In this document: piece by piece, positions 1 to 12,924 of the stretch
Layout of the letters: every line of letters starts with the position of its first letter
Numbering within the stretch: the first letter of the stretch is position 1
From: Nectonema munidae
Lineage: Eukaryota; Nematomorpha; Nectonematoida; Nectonematidae
DNA: 64,000 nucleotides
Assembly: GCA_030549495.1 (NCBI GenBank)
Contig: JAUIRK010000251.1
Span: forward strand, 1-64,000
Direction of reading: 5' to 3'
Notes under the pieces: generated by a model
What the model was told of the DNA's origin: nothing
Databases searched by the model: none
Seen by the model: the letters and a program-made list of their open reading frames with translations, nothing else
Position numbers and translations under genes: made by a program

Positions 1-777
<777 letters not shown>

Positions 778-800
778 TTCTTCTTCTTCTTTTTTTTTCT

Positions 801-1667
801 TCCCCTACTAGTTCATCATCAACATCATAATATATAAACATTATAAAAATAGTATTGGAGTAATATTAATCTATAATTTTTTTATTAAAATACAACAAAT
901 TTTTTTAATTGATTTTAATTGTAATGTATTTAGGCAGGCAGAAAATGCATTTTATCAGACGTCAACTTATGAAGTATGACAAACTTTTAAAAAATACACA
1001 AAAAATTAATCTTAATCTGATTAGTTTTTTTTTCGCTTGAACTATACTATATTTCTTTATTTACTCATCATTCATATATTATATAAAATTCATTTATTTA
1101 TTATATTTTCTATGTTTATCTTAATCTGTATCTAAAGTGCTTATTCTAAAGTATACATCTTGATGTTATTGTCCTCTATCTATATACGAATAACTAATCA
1201 AACACCGGTTTTCATGGTATCGCTATAACCATTTGGAAGTAGCTCTATCAGAAAGAAATTACAGAAATTAAAAAATTTTTAACTTTTTGATAAAAATATA
1301 ATATCTAATGGTTACAAAGAAAAAATACTCCCATATTAATTAATTAAACTATAACAACAATTTTCGAAACAAAATAAAATGATTTAACCTTACATCTTTA
1401 TTATTTCAAGTAAGATAAATTTTTTGTTGTAGATAAATTAGTTCTCTTTAGATCCATTTTTTCCTTTTATTTTTATTTTTTTAATTTTTTTTCTCTAAGC
1501 AGTATCGACAATAAAAATATATTAAAAAATAATTTAGAACATTTATAAAAACAATAAATACTATCGACATACACGGTAAATTTTTCAGCAACACATGAAT
1601 TTAAATCAAGAAATTTTATATAATACAGTATATTCTTAAAATCTTTAAAGTACAAATATAAACTTTT
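801..1667. other. AT-rich DNA with no recognised gene
   Basis: Low-complexity AT-rich sequence. Short open frames here have no domain signature or transposon hallmark. I see nothing in it. Confidence 0.6.
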
Positions 1668-1671
1668 TTAA

Positions 1672-1801
1672 CCCATTAAGTACCATAGAAATCAGACGAT
1701 ATCTAAAAAAACGCAGACGATTTATATTCAAAGTCATGGAAAAAAGCAGACGAAGATGAAATTACTTATGTTCCCAAATGGGAGCATTGGGACTTAATGG
1801 G
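1672..1801. mobile_element. 130-bp piggyBac-type MITE with TTAA target duplication
   Basis: The element begins CCCATTAAGTAC and ends with the inverted copy ACTTAATGGG. It is flanked on both sides by TTAA (1668-1671 and 1802-1805). TTAA duplications with CCC/GGG termini are the hallmark of piggyBac-superfamily transposition. The interior is non-coding and carries repeats of GCAGACGA. The piggyBac-like transposase remains at 28.4-29.7 kb and 45.0-45.8 kb show that this superfamily is present in the genome, though a direct link is inference. Confidence 0.88.
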
Positions 1802-1805
1802 TTAA

Positions 1806-4673
1806 ATTATATAAGAAATAAAAATATATACAATTAAAAAAAAAGGTAACAGGGCGGGAAAAGTAAATAAAGTCAATTTTTGTTTCACTCAAAAAAGTTC
1901 AATAAATAAATTTAAAATAATTTCGCATAAATTTGACAGATTCTTTGTAGCTATGTCAATAAATGCCAATTTTTTTAAATTAAATCAATAAATTTCTATT
2001 TAAAAAAATTTTTAATTTAGAAAAATTTATTTAAACTTATCTCAATATAAAATTGAGATTTATTGAACATATTTAAAACAGAACCTTGCACATAAATACG
2101 CTAAATCAAACACCATATTGCAACGGAGACCCCAAAATTCTAGCATATTTATAAAAAATTCTATAATAACTAGTAACGTAAAAACATGAAAGATAAATGT
2201 GATCAATGAAAAACTTTTTCCATAATGATTGCATAAATCAGTTATTCAAATCCAAAACAATAATATTTCAGGCATTTTCATTCAAAATTTAAATAAAAAA
2301 AGCCCTTAAAATTGTGTCTCCAATTACTTGAATCATCATCTTACAAAGTTTTTCAAAATGTTAAAATTAATGAAAGTAATAGCCGCATAAGTGAAACATT
2401 ACTAGATTGAAAAAGTTAGAACGTTGATCTAGTGGAAGGAAGGGAAAGAAACTTTACTGCTTTTATCTATAGTTTGGTGAAAAAAAATATATTTAATTTA
2501 TCAAAATCAAAAGTTCAGGATCAAAATTTATTACGAACAAAAGAATGAATTTGAATGCAGAAAAATTAAAGGTTTGATATATAGCAAAAATTGTTTCAAT
2601 CTATATTTGACACTTTCTTGTGTAAATTGAATCCACTGAATACGTTGGTAATATTTATTTTTTTTGTAACATTGATATTTTTACGATTTTTAATTAAACC
2701 AATTTTTGAGCAAACAGTATTTTTTGGGACGTTCACTTACGTTTCCATCATAAGATATAAAGTGATTATTTTGTGTGGAATATATTGGCTCAAACAGGCA
2801 AAATACATTTTAAGTGCTACAAAATATAAATCTGATAGGAAAAATATTTTTGAGTGGAAATTAAAGACCAGGATAAGATATCGGTTGCTCATGTAATCTG
2901 TAGTTGTTTTAAGTCAAGTCTACAAGGATAAGTAGCGACAAAATAAATATGGATCGACGATCAATTGTCAATTCCAGATGTTCAACATAGAAATATCTAC
3001 ATCTGATATTTCAGATGAAAAATGACTGGAACGAAAAAAAGATGTAGGCTTACAGCAAAAGCTTCATTTTTCTGATTAAATAGAGCTTAATTACCTATAG
3101 TGAATGATAAAAAAACTAACTAAAGCAAAAGTTAATTTGTTTGAATCAAAATGTAAAAATGAAATTTGTTAATAAGTGTAAACAGTGTAAAGTACCTAGC
3201 ATATAAGAAAAGATTTTTACGTTTCAGACTTTTTAAGTCTGCGCAAAGATAAAGGCTTACTAAAATAATTAGTCTTAAGAATCCGACCGATCAATGATGT
3301 CTATTCACTGATTCTTCTATAAAAAGTCTTAAGACTGTTTGTTTTGCTTCGCAACAACATACCCAATTATCCCTGTTGGTTACTATGTTAAACTAAAAGA
3401 AGACTACATAAAGTTAACATTTTCATTAGACAAAATCATATATAATCAATATATATAAATCTGGTGCTAAAGGTGGCTCATTAAATTAGTGATAAAATAA
3501 ATAATATATTGAACACTTAAAATTTTTTAAATGTAAATTTTCGCCGACAGTCGGCTTTTTCAAACACAAAATGATTATGGGTAAGCGGGAGAGACGATGT
3601 AGCTTGAGGCAAAGAGTGACGGAGAATATAGATGAATATAGATGGAACATATGCGCTAACTTCAAGATATTCATAATCCTATACTAGGATTACAAGGTAG
3701 ATATACTAAGACCATATTTTTAGGGAAAAATGAATGGCCAGAAAAGTCATCTTTTTACCGTGGTGTCCCAAAAATGTAAAGTATACGGTTCTCTTGTCTC
3801 TAGCAAAAAATCTTCCTCCCTACACGTCACGTCAGATGGATCGTAGCCTCATGTTAACAATTTATGCAGAAACATGTAGAAGTTTTCTCAAACTGTCAAG
3901 CTGTTAGTGTGTTTTTTTAAATCTAAACTTAAAAATAATCTTCTCTTATATTGATTGTTGTTCCTTAAAAGTTTATTTTAGAAATATTTCTAAAATTTTA
4001 AAATTAGCACATAAAACATCATTAAAAAATACACTAAAATTTATAACGATACAAAAAATTCGTCAAAATTAGTAACCCAGTTTAACGGTTCGCAAAAATC
4101 TCCCAGACTCACTAAATGGCTCCCTTCTGAAATTTATTATGTAATGATAAAGTTTGGAAAAGTTCTTTTATTAATATTTTCTTATATGAAAGAAACTAAA
4201 ACAATGCATAAGAAGAGTTATTGATACAAGCACAAGCTTATTCTTTGTGTCCAAATTTTATGAAGAATAATTAACATTCTAATCAGTGGTCTCATCTTCT
4301 TGGTCTTTCTTTGTTAATTAATTTTTAGCTTTTAGAAGTTATTATAGATCAATTCCTCTAAAACTGATACTTTTATATACTTATTTTTCAAAAAAAATTC
4401 AAAATTGGACAGCGATTAATTAACCAATTACTCTTTGATAAAAGAAACACGTGGTTTTATCCCATTTTAAGCTAAAATTCAATTAATTTTTTTTTTAGAT
4501 TTTAATATCAAAATATGAAATAATATGCTTTTTCTTAAACTATTTAAAAGTTTTAAAGACTTTATAACTGGTGCGAGTTAGAGTAAATCTCCAAGTAAAA
4601 TTTTATTTTTTTCTACCATAACGGTGCATCTTCTTTATTGTTTTTACACGTATTTAAAATTCCTTCTAAATAC
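1806..4673. other. AT-rich intergenic DNA, nothing recognised
   Basis: Nearly 2.9 kb of AT-rich sequence. The longest open frame (2591-2896, plus strand) has a hydrophobic start but no family signature and no supporting start or splice context, so I do not call it a gene. Confidence 0.55.
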
Positions 4674-4772
4674 AATAATGAAATAGGCTTGAATAGAACA
4701 ATTTTATTGAAACCCAATTAATTTCGAATTAATGACAAGCCTTCAAGTTCTATTCAAGCCCATTTCATTATT
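4674..4772. repeat. Inverted-repeat hairpin (MITE-like)
   Basis: Two 26-bp arms at 4674-4699 and 4747-4772 are inverted copies with one mismatch, separated by about 47 bp. The arms contain GGCTTGAATAGAAC and its complement. No clear target duplication is visible. It is either a small MITE core or a chance foldback; the length of the arms argues against chance. Confidence 0.75.
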
Positions 4773-5860
4773 TTTTTTACAAGTTTCAAATACTTATAAT
4801 ATAAGCAATGTATTGTGGAAGCACATAAAAAATGCTTTCAATCGCATGATATATTTGGTTGAGAAATGCGAAACTTATATGCGTTTTTTACCTAAAATTT
4901 AGAATCGCATGCTACAAATAAAGTAAGCATACTTACCTACTAAAATAAACCACATATGCGTGCTAAAGGTGTGGTGATGAAGTGTGTGCGAGATTCAGAA
5001 ACGCGTAATGCAACATGTTAATCTTTCTTCACATAGTGTGCTAAAATCTTAGTTGTGCGCTAAAAACAATAACAATTATGATAGCAGTGATGTGTGGTTT
5101 CTTTGTTCACAAACTGCCGGTTAAAATATAACGAAAACTCTTCGTACAAAATTCGTCAAAGTGGAATCATGATAAAAATCACAAAAATTGGAATAATTTG
5201 AAAAAAATATTTTTTTGTAAAAAAACCAGCCTAATTAAAAAATATAACTCTCCGCAACTATAGATACCGGCTAGTATATGTTTTTAAAAATTTACTTGTA
5301 GAATTTTTGAACCACAGTTGAACATAAAAAAGTGGTAGCTGAAAAAACATCTTAGTTTTCACTTTTTAATTACTTATAAGTTTCGTGTTCAAATTTATTG
5401 AAATTCTAATAGACACTAAAATTTCATGTATTTTCGAAAAACGTAGGTTGATTTTCTAGAGGCCTCGAAAAACAAAAATTAAATATTAAATATCTTGGAA
5501 AAGAGAGATTGCTGTATTGAAGATGCCCTGCCAACCTCCAAATAATATTAAGTGTTTTTATTGTTGGCTAGCAAGCAAACGTGGAGATAAAAATACACAA
5601 AAAACCTTGTTAGACGACTACTTATATATGTGAATGTTAAAAATTTTACATGTAAAAAATGCCTTTCAAACGAGTTGAAATTTGAAGAGCTAAGTGAGAA
5701 TGATGTTTTTAGCGAAGACATAAAATTTCAATTAAATCGAATGAAATATAAAGTTTTTATTAAACTTTGAAGAATTATGTTTTGGAATGATCGTCTATAG
5801 ATATCTTCCCGAAACCTAAACAAGGTAAATATTCAGAAATCAGTTTTGTTTTATTTATAT
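4773..5860. other. AT-rich DNA, nothing recognised
   Basis: No coding signal, RNA gene or clear transposon end seen. Confidence 0.55.
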
Positions 5861-5863
5861 TTC

Positions 5864-5922
5864 ATTCTAAATTTTTAATATGATATTTTGTCTACGCAGA
5901 AAATCATATTAAAAATTTAGAA
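5864..5922. repeat. Perfect 21-bp inverted repeat with short loop
   Basis: Arms at 5864-5884 and 5902-5922 are perfect reverse complements around a 17-bp loop, and similarity continues a few bases beyond each arm. It lies directly upstream of the truncated LINE and could form a stem in RNA or a cruciform in DNA. Function unknown. Confidence 0.8.
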
Positions 5923-5934
5923 TGGAATAAGAAT

Positions 5935-7045
5935 CTTTCCACTTATATTTGAAAACCTTTCTTATATTTGAAAAGACTAATTTCCTCTTCTCAATTTAAT
6001 GCTCGTTTTTCTAATCTCTTTAAATGGTGCAGTGATAATGGTATGAGTATTTTAATCTTAAAAAAACGAAAGAAATGTTATTTACTAAAAAAGGTCTAAC
6101 AAAATTTAATATGGATAACTTCATGTTCGAAATTGTTGATTCTTTTCAGCTACTTGGTATCGTAATTGATAACAGGCTTAATTGGATGAATCACATTAAT
6201 AGTTTAAAAGCCAAATTAGGAAGGGTAAATGGGCTACTTAGAAGTTATAAAAGCTTTTTTCCTTTAAAATTAAAAAAATGCTCTATAACGCTCTCATCTT
6301 ACCTAATCTAAAGTATTGCATAGTTTTGTGGGGCCACACCAATCTCGCTTCCTTAATTAAAACCCAGATTGCGGTACATTTATAATGTTAATTACTTATT
6401 CCACACTACTAATTTGTTTCATGATGCGGTAATATTAAAAATAGAAGACTTGTATAATTACAATTTAGCCATGTTTATATTCAAGCTGTTCAATAGACTA
6501 CTCCCTGAAAACTTTAACAATATTCTCACCTTCAATTCTTCTAAAATTAAACAAAATTTAATTATTGGATTAACAATCTTTTTATAAAAGATTTTTTACA
6601 ACTAAGTTGTGGCTCATTCAAAAAGTGAATAAAACTATTATTCATTGATAAATACTCACCCAATTCTACTATCAATAATTGCTACTCGTGTAAGGTTTCT
6701 GTTAAAATTTTTTTTGTTTTTTTGTTTTTTTTCACTTTCTAACTATTTTTTGTGCTTTTATTAACATTTTGGATTTTTCGTAAGTGATTTTTTTTATTTT
6801 TCATGTGTTTTTTTTATTTACTGTTTGTTACACAATGTTAACCCTAGAATTTTTTGTTATTGTTATTTTCTTTTTTTATCAATATTATTAGTGTTTTTTT
6901 CATGGAAGCGGCTCATATGGGCCTTTTGAAATTCACTATATTGTTAATATTTACAATACATGTATTGATTTATAATTCATTTTGTACTCAACTCATTGTG
7001 CTAAAAGTGTTTTTTTTATTATAAATCTTCTTCTTCTTCTTCTAC
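5935..7045 (+). mobile_element. 5'-truncated LINE (L2/CR1-like reverse transcriptase C-terminus) with TTC tail
   Basis: Broken reading frames between about 5990 and 6640 encode the C-terminal part of a non-LTR reverse transcriptase. One segment (about 6000-6060) has the usual FKWCSDNGM motif. Another (6075-6311) reads LLGIVIDNRLNWMNHI, the thumb-region motif. A third (6369-6587) has the RYIYNVNYLFHT and ILKIEDLY motifs. Several frame changes separate them, so it is a dead copy lacking the endonuclease and polymerase core. The 3' untranslated part ends in a short TTC repeat at 7027-7043. The reverse-strand fragment at 50.1-50.9 kb has the same C-terminal motif and the same repeat at its 3' end, so both belong to one family. 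Confidence 0.85.
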
Positions 7046-7143
7046 CTCATATAAATTACTCTTTGAACTAGGATATTATAACTTAGATAATATTTTTGTC
7101 TTGTAAAAACAATACATTTTTTAACAAACGAATAGCTTCAAAC

Positions 7144-7740
7144 CAGGGTTGCCAAAATGTTTTTTTAATTTAATTTCGCTCTAAAAAATTCCTTTTGGCT
7201 TTTTTCAAATTTTCACACGCATTTATCTCCATTTTATATTGAATTTCACTTTCATAATATCAGGTATTATATATTTTTATTTTTCTCTAGATATAAATTT
7301 TGTTATTTAGATGTTAGATGTAAATTTAGATGTTATTATAATAGTTTGCTAGTTTTGATTATTTGAGTAAAAATGTGCAATACATCATTGGATTTTAAAC
7401 AAGCTCTTTGAATCCGATAATCACAACTTTAAATTCCGTCTCTTCCAAAGGTTTGTAGCTTGAGGTAAACAGTGCATCAATGTTTTATTAATGATGAAAA
7501 TAATAACACACCACCTAACTTTATTTAACATTTTACATTGAAAATTTTTTCGATATTTCATCTTTTCATATTTCCTTTTTGATATGATGAAATAAATATT
7601 TGAAGTAGCTAATTCTTAGGAAATAACGAAGAAATATTGACAATTATTGAGTCTTAATTTTTTTTAACATTTTAATATTATTTTAGATTATTTTCGTAAT
7701 TTTTTTAGATATAAAACTTTGAAAATAGTTGGCAACACTG
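7144..7740. mobile_element. Non-autonomous hAT element, 597 bp
   Basis: It starts CAGGGTTGCCAAAA and ends TTGGCAACACTG, inverted repeats of the hAT type. The flanking 8-mers CTTCAAAC and CTTAATAT match at five of eight positions, compatible with a worn target duplication but not proof. The interior is non-coding. The next base begins the hAT B transposase region, so part of this stretch might instead be the 5' flank of hAT B. Confidence 0.6.
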
Positions 7741-7757
7741 CTTAATATCTTGTCATT

Positions 7758-9166
7758 ATCATGTCCTCCAAAAAGTGAAAGCCTTCCTATGACGATAATC
7801 GAAAGTACAATAGAAAGTGGGAAAAATTATTTTTATGGTGCAAAAAAAGTGAAAATTCCGAGTTTGCTTTTTGTAAACTATATTTTTGTACTATTGCTCC
7901 TAGACAAAGTAATCTTTCCAACCACGAAAAGTTTGAAAAGCACAAGGCAAGAGTTTGACTCGGGGTCAAAGTCAATTGAAAGTTATAAAAATGCCACACA
8001 AGAGTAATAAAGTCAAGAAAGCTGAACTATGTCAATATAGTCATCTGAAGCTATATTGAAGAGTCAATATAGCATGTCATTGTTCTATTTCAACCATTGA
8101 TCACTTAAGCGAAATAATTAGCTCATATCGAGAAGATAACACCTTGGAACATGTTAGTATACATAGAACTAAATGCTCTGGTTTGATTAAAAACGTTATT
8201 TCACCAGCTCTAGAAGCAGATTTTGCTAATGATTTCATGAAAACTAAATGTGCAATTTTTATTGACGAATCCACAGACATTTCAACACAAAAAAACTTAT
8301 GTATTTTAGTTAAATATTTTAGCAAGGAAAAGAAAAAAATGCTCACTGTTTTTTTAGGGTTAGTTTCTTTCCATGAAGCGATTGGAAAAACTTTGTTTTC
8401 AATAATTTCAACTGAAATCAAAAAGTGCGAACAAAATTTGTCGAATTGCATAGGATTTGCTTTCGATTGGGCATCAATCATGATTGGCTCTAACAACTCA
8501 GTATGGTCGAGGTTAAAAAAAGTTTCTCCAAATTGCTTACAACTTTGTTGTACATGCCATTCGTTGTCATTATGCATTCAAAAAACTGTTGCGAAGCTTC
8601 CTTCTCATATTGGATTTTTAATTTCTGAGATTGCCCAGTGGTTTCGACACAGTGATCTAAGAAGAGAGACTTATAAAGAACTTTTCAAACAAATGAATCC
8701 TGATTCAGTGAATGAACCTACCCGTTTGGTTTCTTTCCTATTCGAAAACCCCTCAGCAACACGATGGTTAGTACGTGGTAAAATAATGTTCAACATTTTG
8801 GACAATTGGAAGGAACTTAAAACATATTTCATAAACGCTGAATCGGAGCAAAACAATTTCGACAAAAAATACAGAACAAGGCTTTTGAAAGAAATGATGG
8901 TTGACAATAGAAACTATTTGTAATTTGTTTTTGGGACTCCTATTATTCTAGATTTCGAAAAGTTGAACAGTATTTTTCAACAAACTAACCCTGATCCCGA
9001 AAAAGTTTATAGACAGTTAGTTGTTTTTGCATTTTGAAAGTTTAAAAAGTAGAATCTATACTTCAAGCGGGCAAAAAGAAACTTGATCAGGTAGACTTTG
9101 GAGTGAAATTTTTGAATGAGTTTGAGAAAATTTCAAATAAAAATAAAAAAGTTGATGGTAGCTCTG
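7758..9166 (+). pseudogene. hAT B transposase, 5' part: BED finger and catalytic core (ZNF862-like)
   Basis: Frames from 7758 onward encode a BED-type zinc finger (FAFCKLYFCTIAPRQSNLSN, then H-x4-KH) near 7840-7950, broken by stops after it. A clean 259-codon frame at 8144-8923 then carries the hAT core: HRTKCSGLIKNV, IFIDESTDIS with the first catalytic Asp, a DWASIMIG motif that replaces the usual DNAS, CCTCHSLSLC, and SATRWLVRG. Coding similarity runs on to about 9166, where hAT A interrupts it. The rest of the protein lies after 15764. The family is the ZNF862-like/hAT-5 group. Stops, frame changes and the altered DNAS motif show it is dead. Confidence 0.85.
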
Positions 9167-9293
9167 AGATTTTTACCGGCAATTACCGGTAATGGAAAAA
9201 ATAAAATTTACCGTTACCGATACACTTTTACCGGTAAATTGCAGCGTGTTGTGTACTTTTGCCATTAGGACATGTGCTTAGTTTAGATGGTGA

Positions 9294-10332
9294 TTGTTAT
9301 ACCCATCTCAGAAATTTACTAAGGTTGAGAGCAGGAAGAAACGACCCTCTCCATCCAATATTGTAAATAAAAATAAATTTATAACAGTATTTCTAAAAAA
9401 TATGACAAAACTAGGAAGTAAGCTAGGTACTTTCAAAGCTATAATTGCCCAAAAACCAAAGCTCAACATAGTAAACATGTTCAAACTTCCTAATCTGAAC
9501 TTGATCAAGGTCCTAGTCGGCGACGACAAATCTAAGAAATATTGCTCCAGCCATTCCCCCAATGGCCGTTTGTGAGGAGTTACGTTCCTAGGATTAAGGC
9601 CTGCGCAGTAGTCATAAAGAGTCTAACGATGGCCGACGCGCCGGACGTCACGGCGGCAGTTAAGGACCTAGGCTTTCCAAACACGGTTGAACCCTTGATC
9701 AAGAACATGTCAAGGGGATCGTGTTTGAAAATAATTTTAGAAAATAAGGCAGCTGTTGATCAGCTGACCAAAGATGGACTAAAAATCCTAGGTCTTAAAT
9801 TTGCATGCCATGCCATTGCCAGCCTAAGGCTCTACAATGCTACAAATGCCAGAAACTAGGTCATGTTTCGTCTGCGTGCCCTAACAAGGAGTGCTGCCTG
9901 ATCTGTGGGGGCGAGAATGACCGCCGCACCTGCACTTCAGCCACCACTAAGGCCAGCAAGTGTTTTCTTTGCGGTGGAGAGGGTCACTCGGCAGCCTACA
10001 ATAATTGTCCGGCTAAAGTTGCCTCTCTCAAGCCCAAAGACACTCCAAAAGGTAACCAGACGCGTCCAAAAAAGTCAAATCCGCCTACTATTCAAAGTAA
10101 GGTAAAAACAATGCAATACCCAACTACAATACCAACAGCCGGCCCATCCTTCGCACAAGTAGTAAGTAGACCCCTTATGTACAAGGCACCAACATATATC
10201 GAGTCCTCCCCCTCTGAGGAGACTATCTTAAAAATAGCGCTCTCCATTTTCAAGTTACCAATGTTCAAAGAACAGTTGGAGAAAATGGTGAGCGCAGTGG
10301 CTGCGGACCTCCTACTAGAGGTCAGTAAATAG
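9294..10332 (+). pseudogene. LINE ORF1: nucleic-acid-binding protein with three zinc knuckles
   Basis: Three overlapping frames make up ORF1, so it carries at least two frameshifts (around 9560 and 9820). The middle frame (9542-9859) has the RRM-like segment before the knuckles (AVVIKSLTMADAPDV, GFPNTVEPLIKNM). The last frame (9805-10332) begins the knuckles: CYKCQKLGHVSSAC, then CLICGGENDRRTC, then CFLCGGEGHSAAYNNC. The middle knuckle has Asn where the zinc-binding His is expected. In Jockey and I elements ORF1 packages LINE RNA into a ribonucleoprotein. ORF2 starts 22 bases after the stop, the close spacing usual for these elements. Confidence 0.85.
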
Positions 10333-10354
10333 GATAGTGTAGTGCCAATCGGTC

Positions 10355-12914
10355 ATGCTCAAATTTTTGCACTTCAACATCAACGGCTTGGCTATGAAAC
10401 GTAGTGCTCTAATTGAGCTCCATACTGAAAATAATATAGATGTCTTCTCTCTGAACGAAGTCAAATCTCAAGCAAAGTATTTCATCCGCCTCCTTGGATA
10501 TAGGACATTTGTGCATCATGGAACAAGCCACTCGCGAGGTCTAGCGATGGGTGTACGAGAGGGGTTAAAGGTTTCCAGTTTCACGATAAGTGACTCTGGA
10601 GGCTCGATGGCCCTGAAGCTCGATCTTGGCAGAGCTGGACATTTAGTTGTGCTGGGTTGTTACAACCCGCCTAGTAACCCTCTGTTGGACTACGAATTTA
10701 TTGAAAAATATCTTTGCCCCTCCGATAAGGTGCTACTACTAGGTGACCTAAACGCTCACCACACTAGGCTGTTCAGTGAAGCCAATAGCGCGGCTGGCAC
10801 CGACTTACTCAAGTTGGTAGAGGATTCGTATGCGTTTATCGTTAACGATCCAACACCGACTCGTGATAAGAATGTGTTAGACCTTGCAATCATGTCTTTT
10901 AATCTAAGATCACTTCTAGCCTCAATAGTGGTTATCCAGGATTGCTGTGTATCTGACCACAAGGCCTTGTTGGTCACAGTTTCTTTAGGTCCACAATTCA
11001 CGGCTGACCAGGGAAATTTAGTGAAGAGGTGGGTCTTCAGCCAAGCCAACGGGGATATGTTTAGGTCTCTACTAAATGATTCAGCCCCGCGGGTCATGAT
11101 GTGCATAGGAGTAAAACCTCCTGAGGAACTTGCGAAGTGTGTTAACGATGATATTCTCTCTGCGGCACGAGAGGCAGTTCCCTTGAAGGAGGTTAGAAAA
11201 TACGAAAATCCAATTCCGAAGAATGTCCTATTACTCATCAAAGAAAAACGAGCTCTCTATAGAAAATACATTCACACTAGGGACGCCGAGAAAAAGAATC
11301 TCATCAATCGATTACAAAAACTCATTAGGAAAAAGCTCTGTGAAACCACATCTAGGAAAGTTACAAGCATGACAAAAGCCTCTAACCCGCTACAGGGCTC
11401 TTCGAAGTTCTGGAACCTGGTTAGAGGGCTGAAGCCTGGCTGCAAAGGTCCAACGTCGGTCACTTGGAATAACCGAACAGCCATTGAGGCGGAAAATAAA
11501 TGTGCACTGCTTGCTGATTATTACGAAGATGTGTATATGACAAATCCAGATCCGAAAAATTTTAATTCTAAAATTGAGTTTTTTAGGCGTTTACCTGCGA
11601 CGAACGACACTAACTTCATCCTAGAGGACCTGGTTCAAATCATTAAAAAACTTAAAGCTAGGAAAGCGGCGGGATGGGATGAAGTTAGTAATCTATTCAT
11701 CAAGAATCTTCCCCCTAGGTTTAGGGACGTCTTGCTGGCAATATATAACTCTTTTATAAAAGATGGGTTTTACCCAGACTGCTATAAAAGGGCTATACTT
11801 ATTTGTGTGTCAAAGGCTGGCAAGAAGAGCGGCAAACCGAGTGAATGCTTGGTGCAAAGAGCATGCAATAATCCCAGAAGAACAGTTTGGATTCAAAAAA
11901 GGTTTATCAACAAATCATGCTTTGCTTACCTTGCATCATGATGTTGCTAAAAGCTTAAATGATGGCCTCTACGTAGGGATGATATCTCAAGACCTAGAGA
12001 AGGCTTTTGATACGGTCTGGCATGAGGGTTTGCTGTTCAAACTTAGTAGCATGTTTGTGCGCTCATGCATCTTCAAGGTAGTTAACAGTTTCCTTTCTCG
12101 ACTTTCGATTTCAAGGAGAATAAGCCTAGGCCGCGGGGTCCCCCAAGGTTCACCTCTAAGCCCTCTTCTGTTAAACATCTACATATCTGATATTAGGGAC
12201 TCTTTCAATAAGTCAATCTATGCTAGGATAATCAGTTTCGCAGACGACATATGTGTATATTACTCTGCTAAGCGTGTTCCGCGTATTTGCAAACACCTTG
12301 CGGACGTAAATACCCTATTAGGGGGTATTTCACTGGATGGAACCTTAAGGTGAATTACTCTAAATGCAAGTTCATCATATCTGGCGCTAATTGTCCCAAA
12401 AATAACCCGCCAACTATAGGGAATATTCCCCGAGTTCACCACCTAAAATATCTAAGAATCAATTGGGATGCAGGATTTAGTTTACATCGTGAAGCTCACG
12501 AAAAGATAAAAAAAAAAGGGGGGGGGGGAAGAAGGATCTAGCGCTATATGGATGTCTTAAAGACCTTGGGGTCAATTTCACGGTGGTAGGTAAGGTCATT
12601 AAAATCCTAACAATGCCGAAATTGACTTATGGAAACTCCATTTTGGGATGCCTCTCCCAACTTGGACCAACAAAATAGACGACCTTGTGTATAAACTTTT
12701 TAGGACTGTTTATGGCAACCCTTTCACTATTGCTCATAGGCGAACTTCATTTTCTTGGTTCCAGAAAAGTTTGGAGAAATTAAATAAAACGTTTATAGAA
12801 AAACTAATGACACACAAGCATTGCCCACAATTATGCCAAGCTTGGTAGCTGACGCAAACCCAGGCTGAAGCGTTCTTGGGGGTATATGCTAAAAAAAAAG
12901 AGAAAAGTTATCCT
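10355..12914 (+). pseudogene. LINE ORF2: AP endonuclease and reverse transcriptase
   Basis: The first frame (10355 to about 11840) begins MLKFLHFNINGL and encodes an apurinic-type endonuclease. Its expected residues are present: Asn8, Glu35, GDLNAHH at 130-136 (Asp131, Asn133) and SDHKAL (Asp201-His202). The reverse transcriptase follows: KARKAAGWDEVSN, then a frame change near 11810-11840, where the usual YRPISLL segment is missing. The next frame (to 12353) gives PEEQFGFKKGLSTNHAL, DLEKAFDTVWH, GVPQGSPLSP and the catalytic SFADD (12234-12248). A run of eleven G residues at 12518-12528 lies where another frame ends. The remaining C-terminal part runs to the hAT C insertion and resumes at 14739. 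Dead copy, relatively little decayed. Confidence 0.9.
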
Positions 12915-12916
12915 AG

Positions 12917-12924
12917 GTGACTAC
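12917..12924. repeat. 8-bp target site duplication of hAT C, left copy
   Basis: GTGACTAC lies immediately left of the element and is repeated exactly at 14731-14738. The other LINE copy near 55.74 kb contains this sequence once with no insertion. Confidence 0.97.

Noticed and set aside
2591-2896. 101-codon plus-strand open frame with hydrophobic start
   Set aside because: No family motif, AT-driven composition, no splice or promoter context; likely chance.
8101-8577. 158-codon minus-strand frame
   Set aside because: Antisense shadow of the hAT B transposase frame on the plus strand.
10756-11241. 161-codon minus-strand frame
   Set aside because: Antisense shadow of LINE ORF2.
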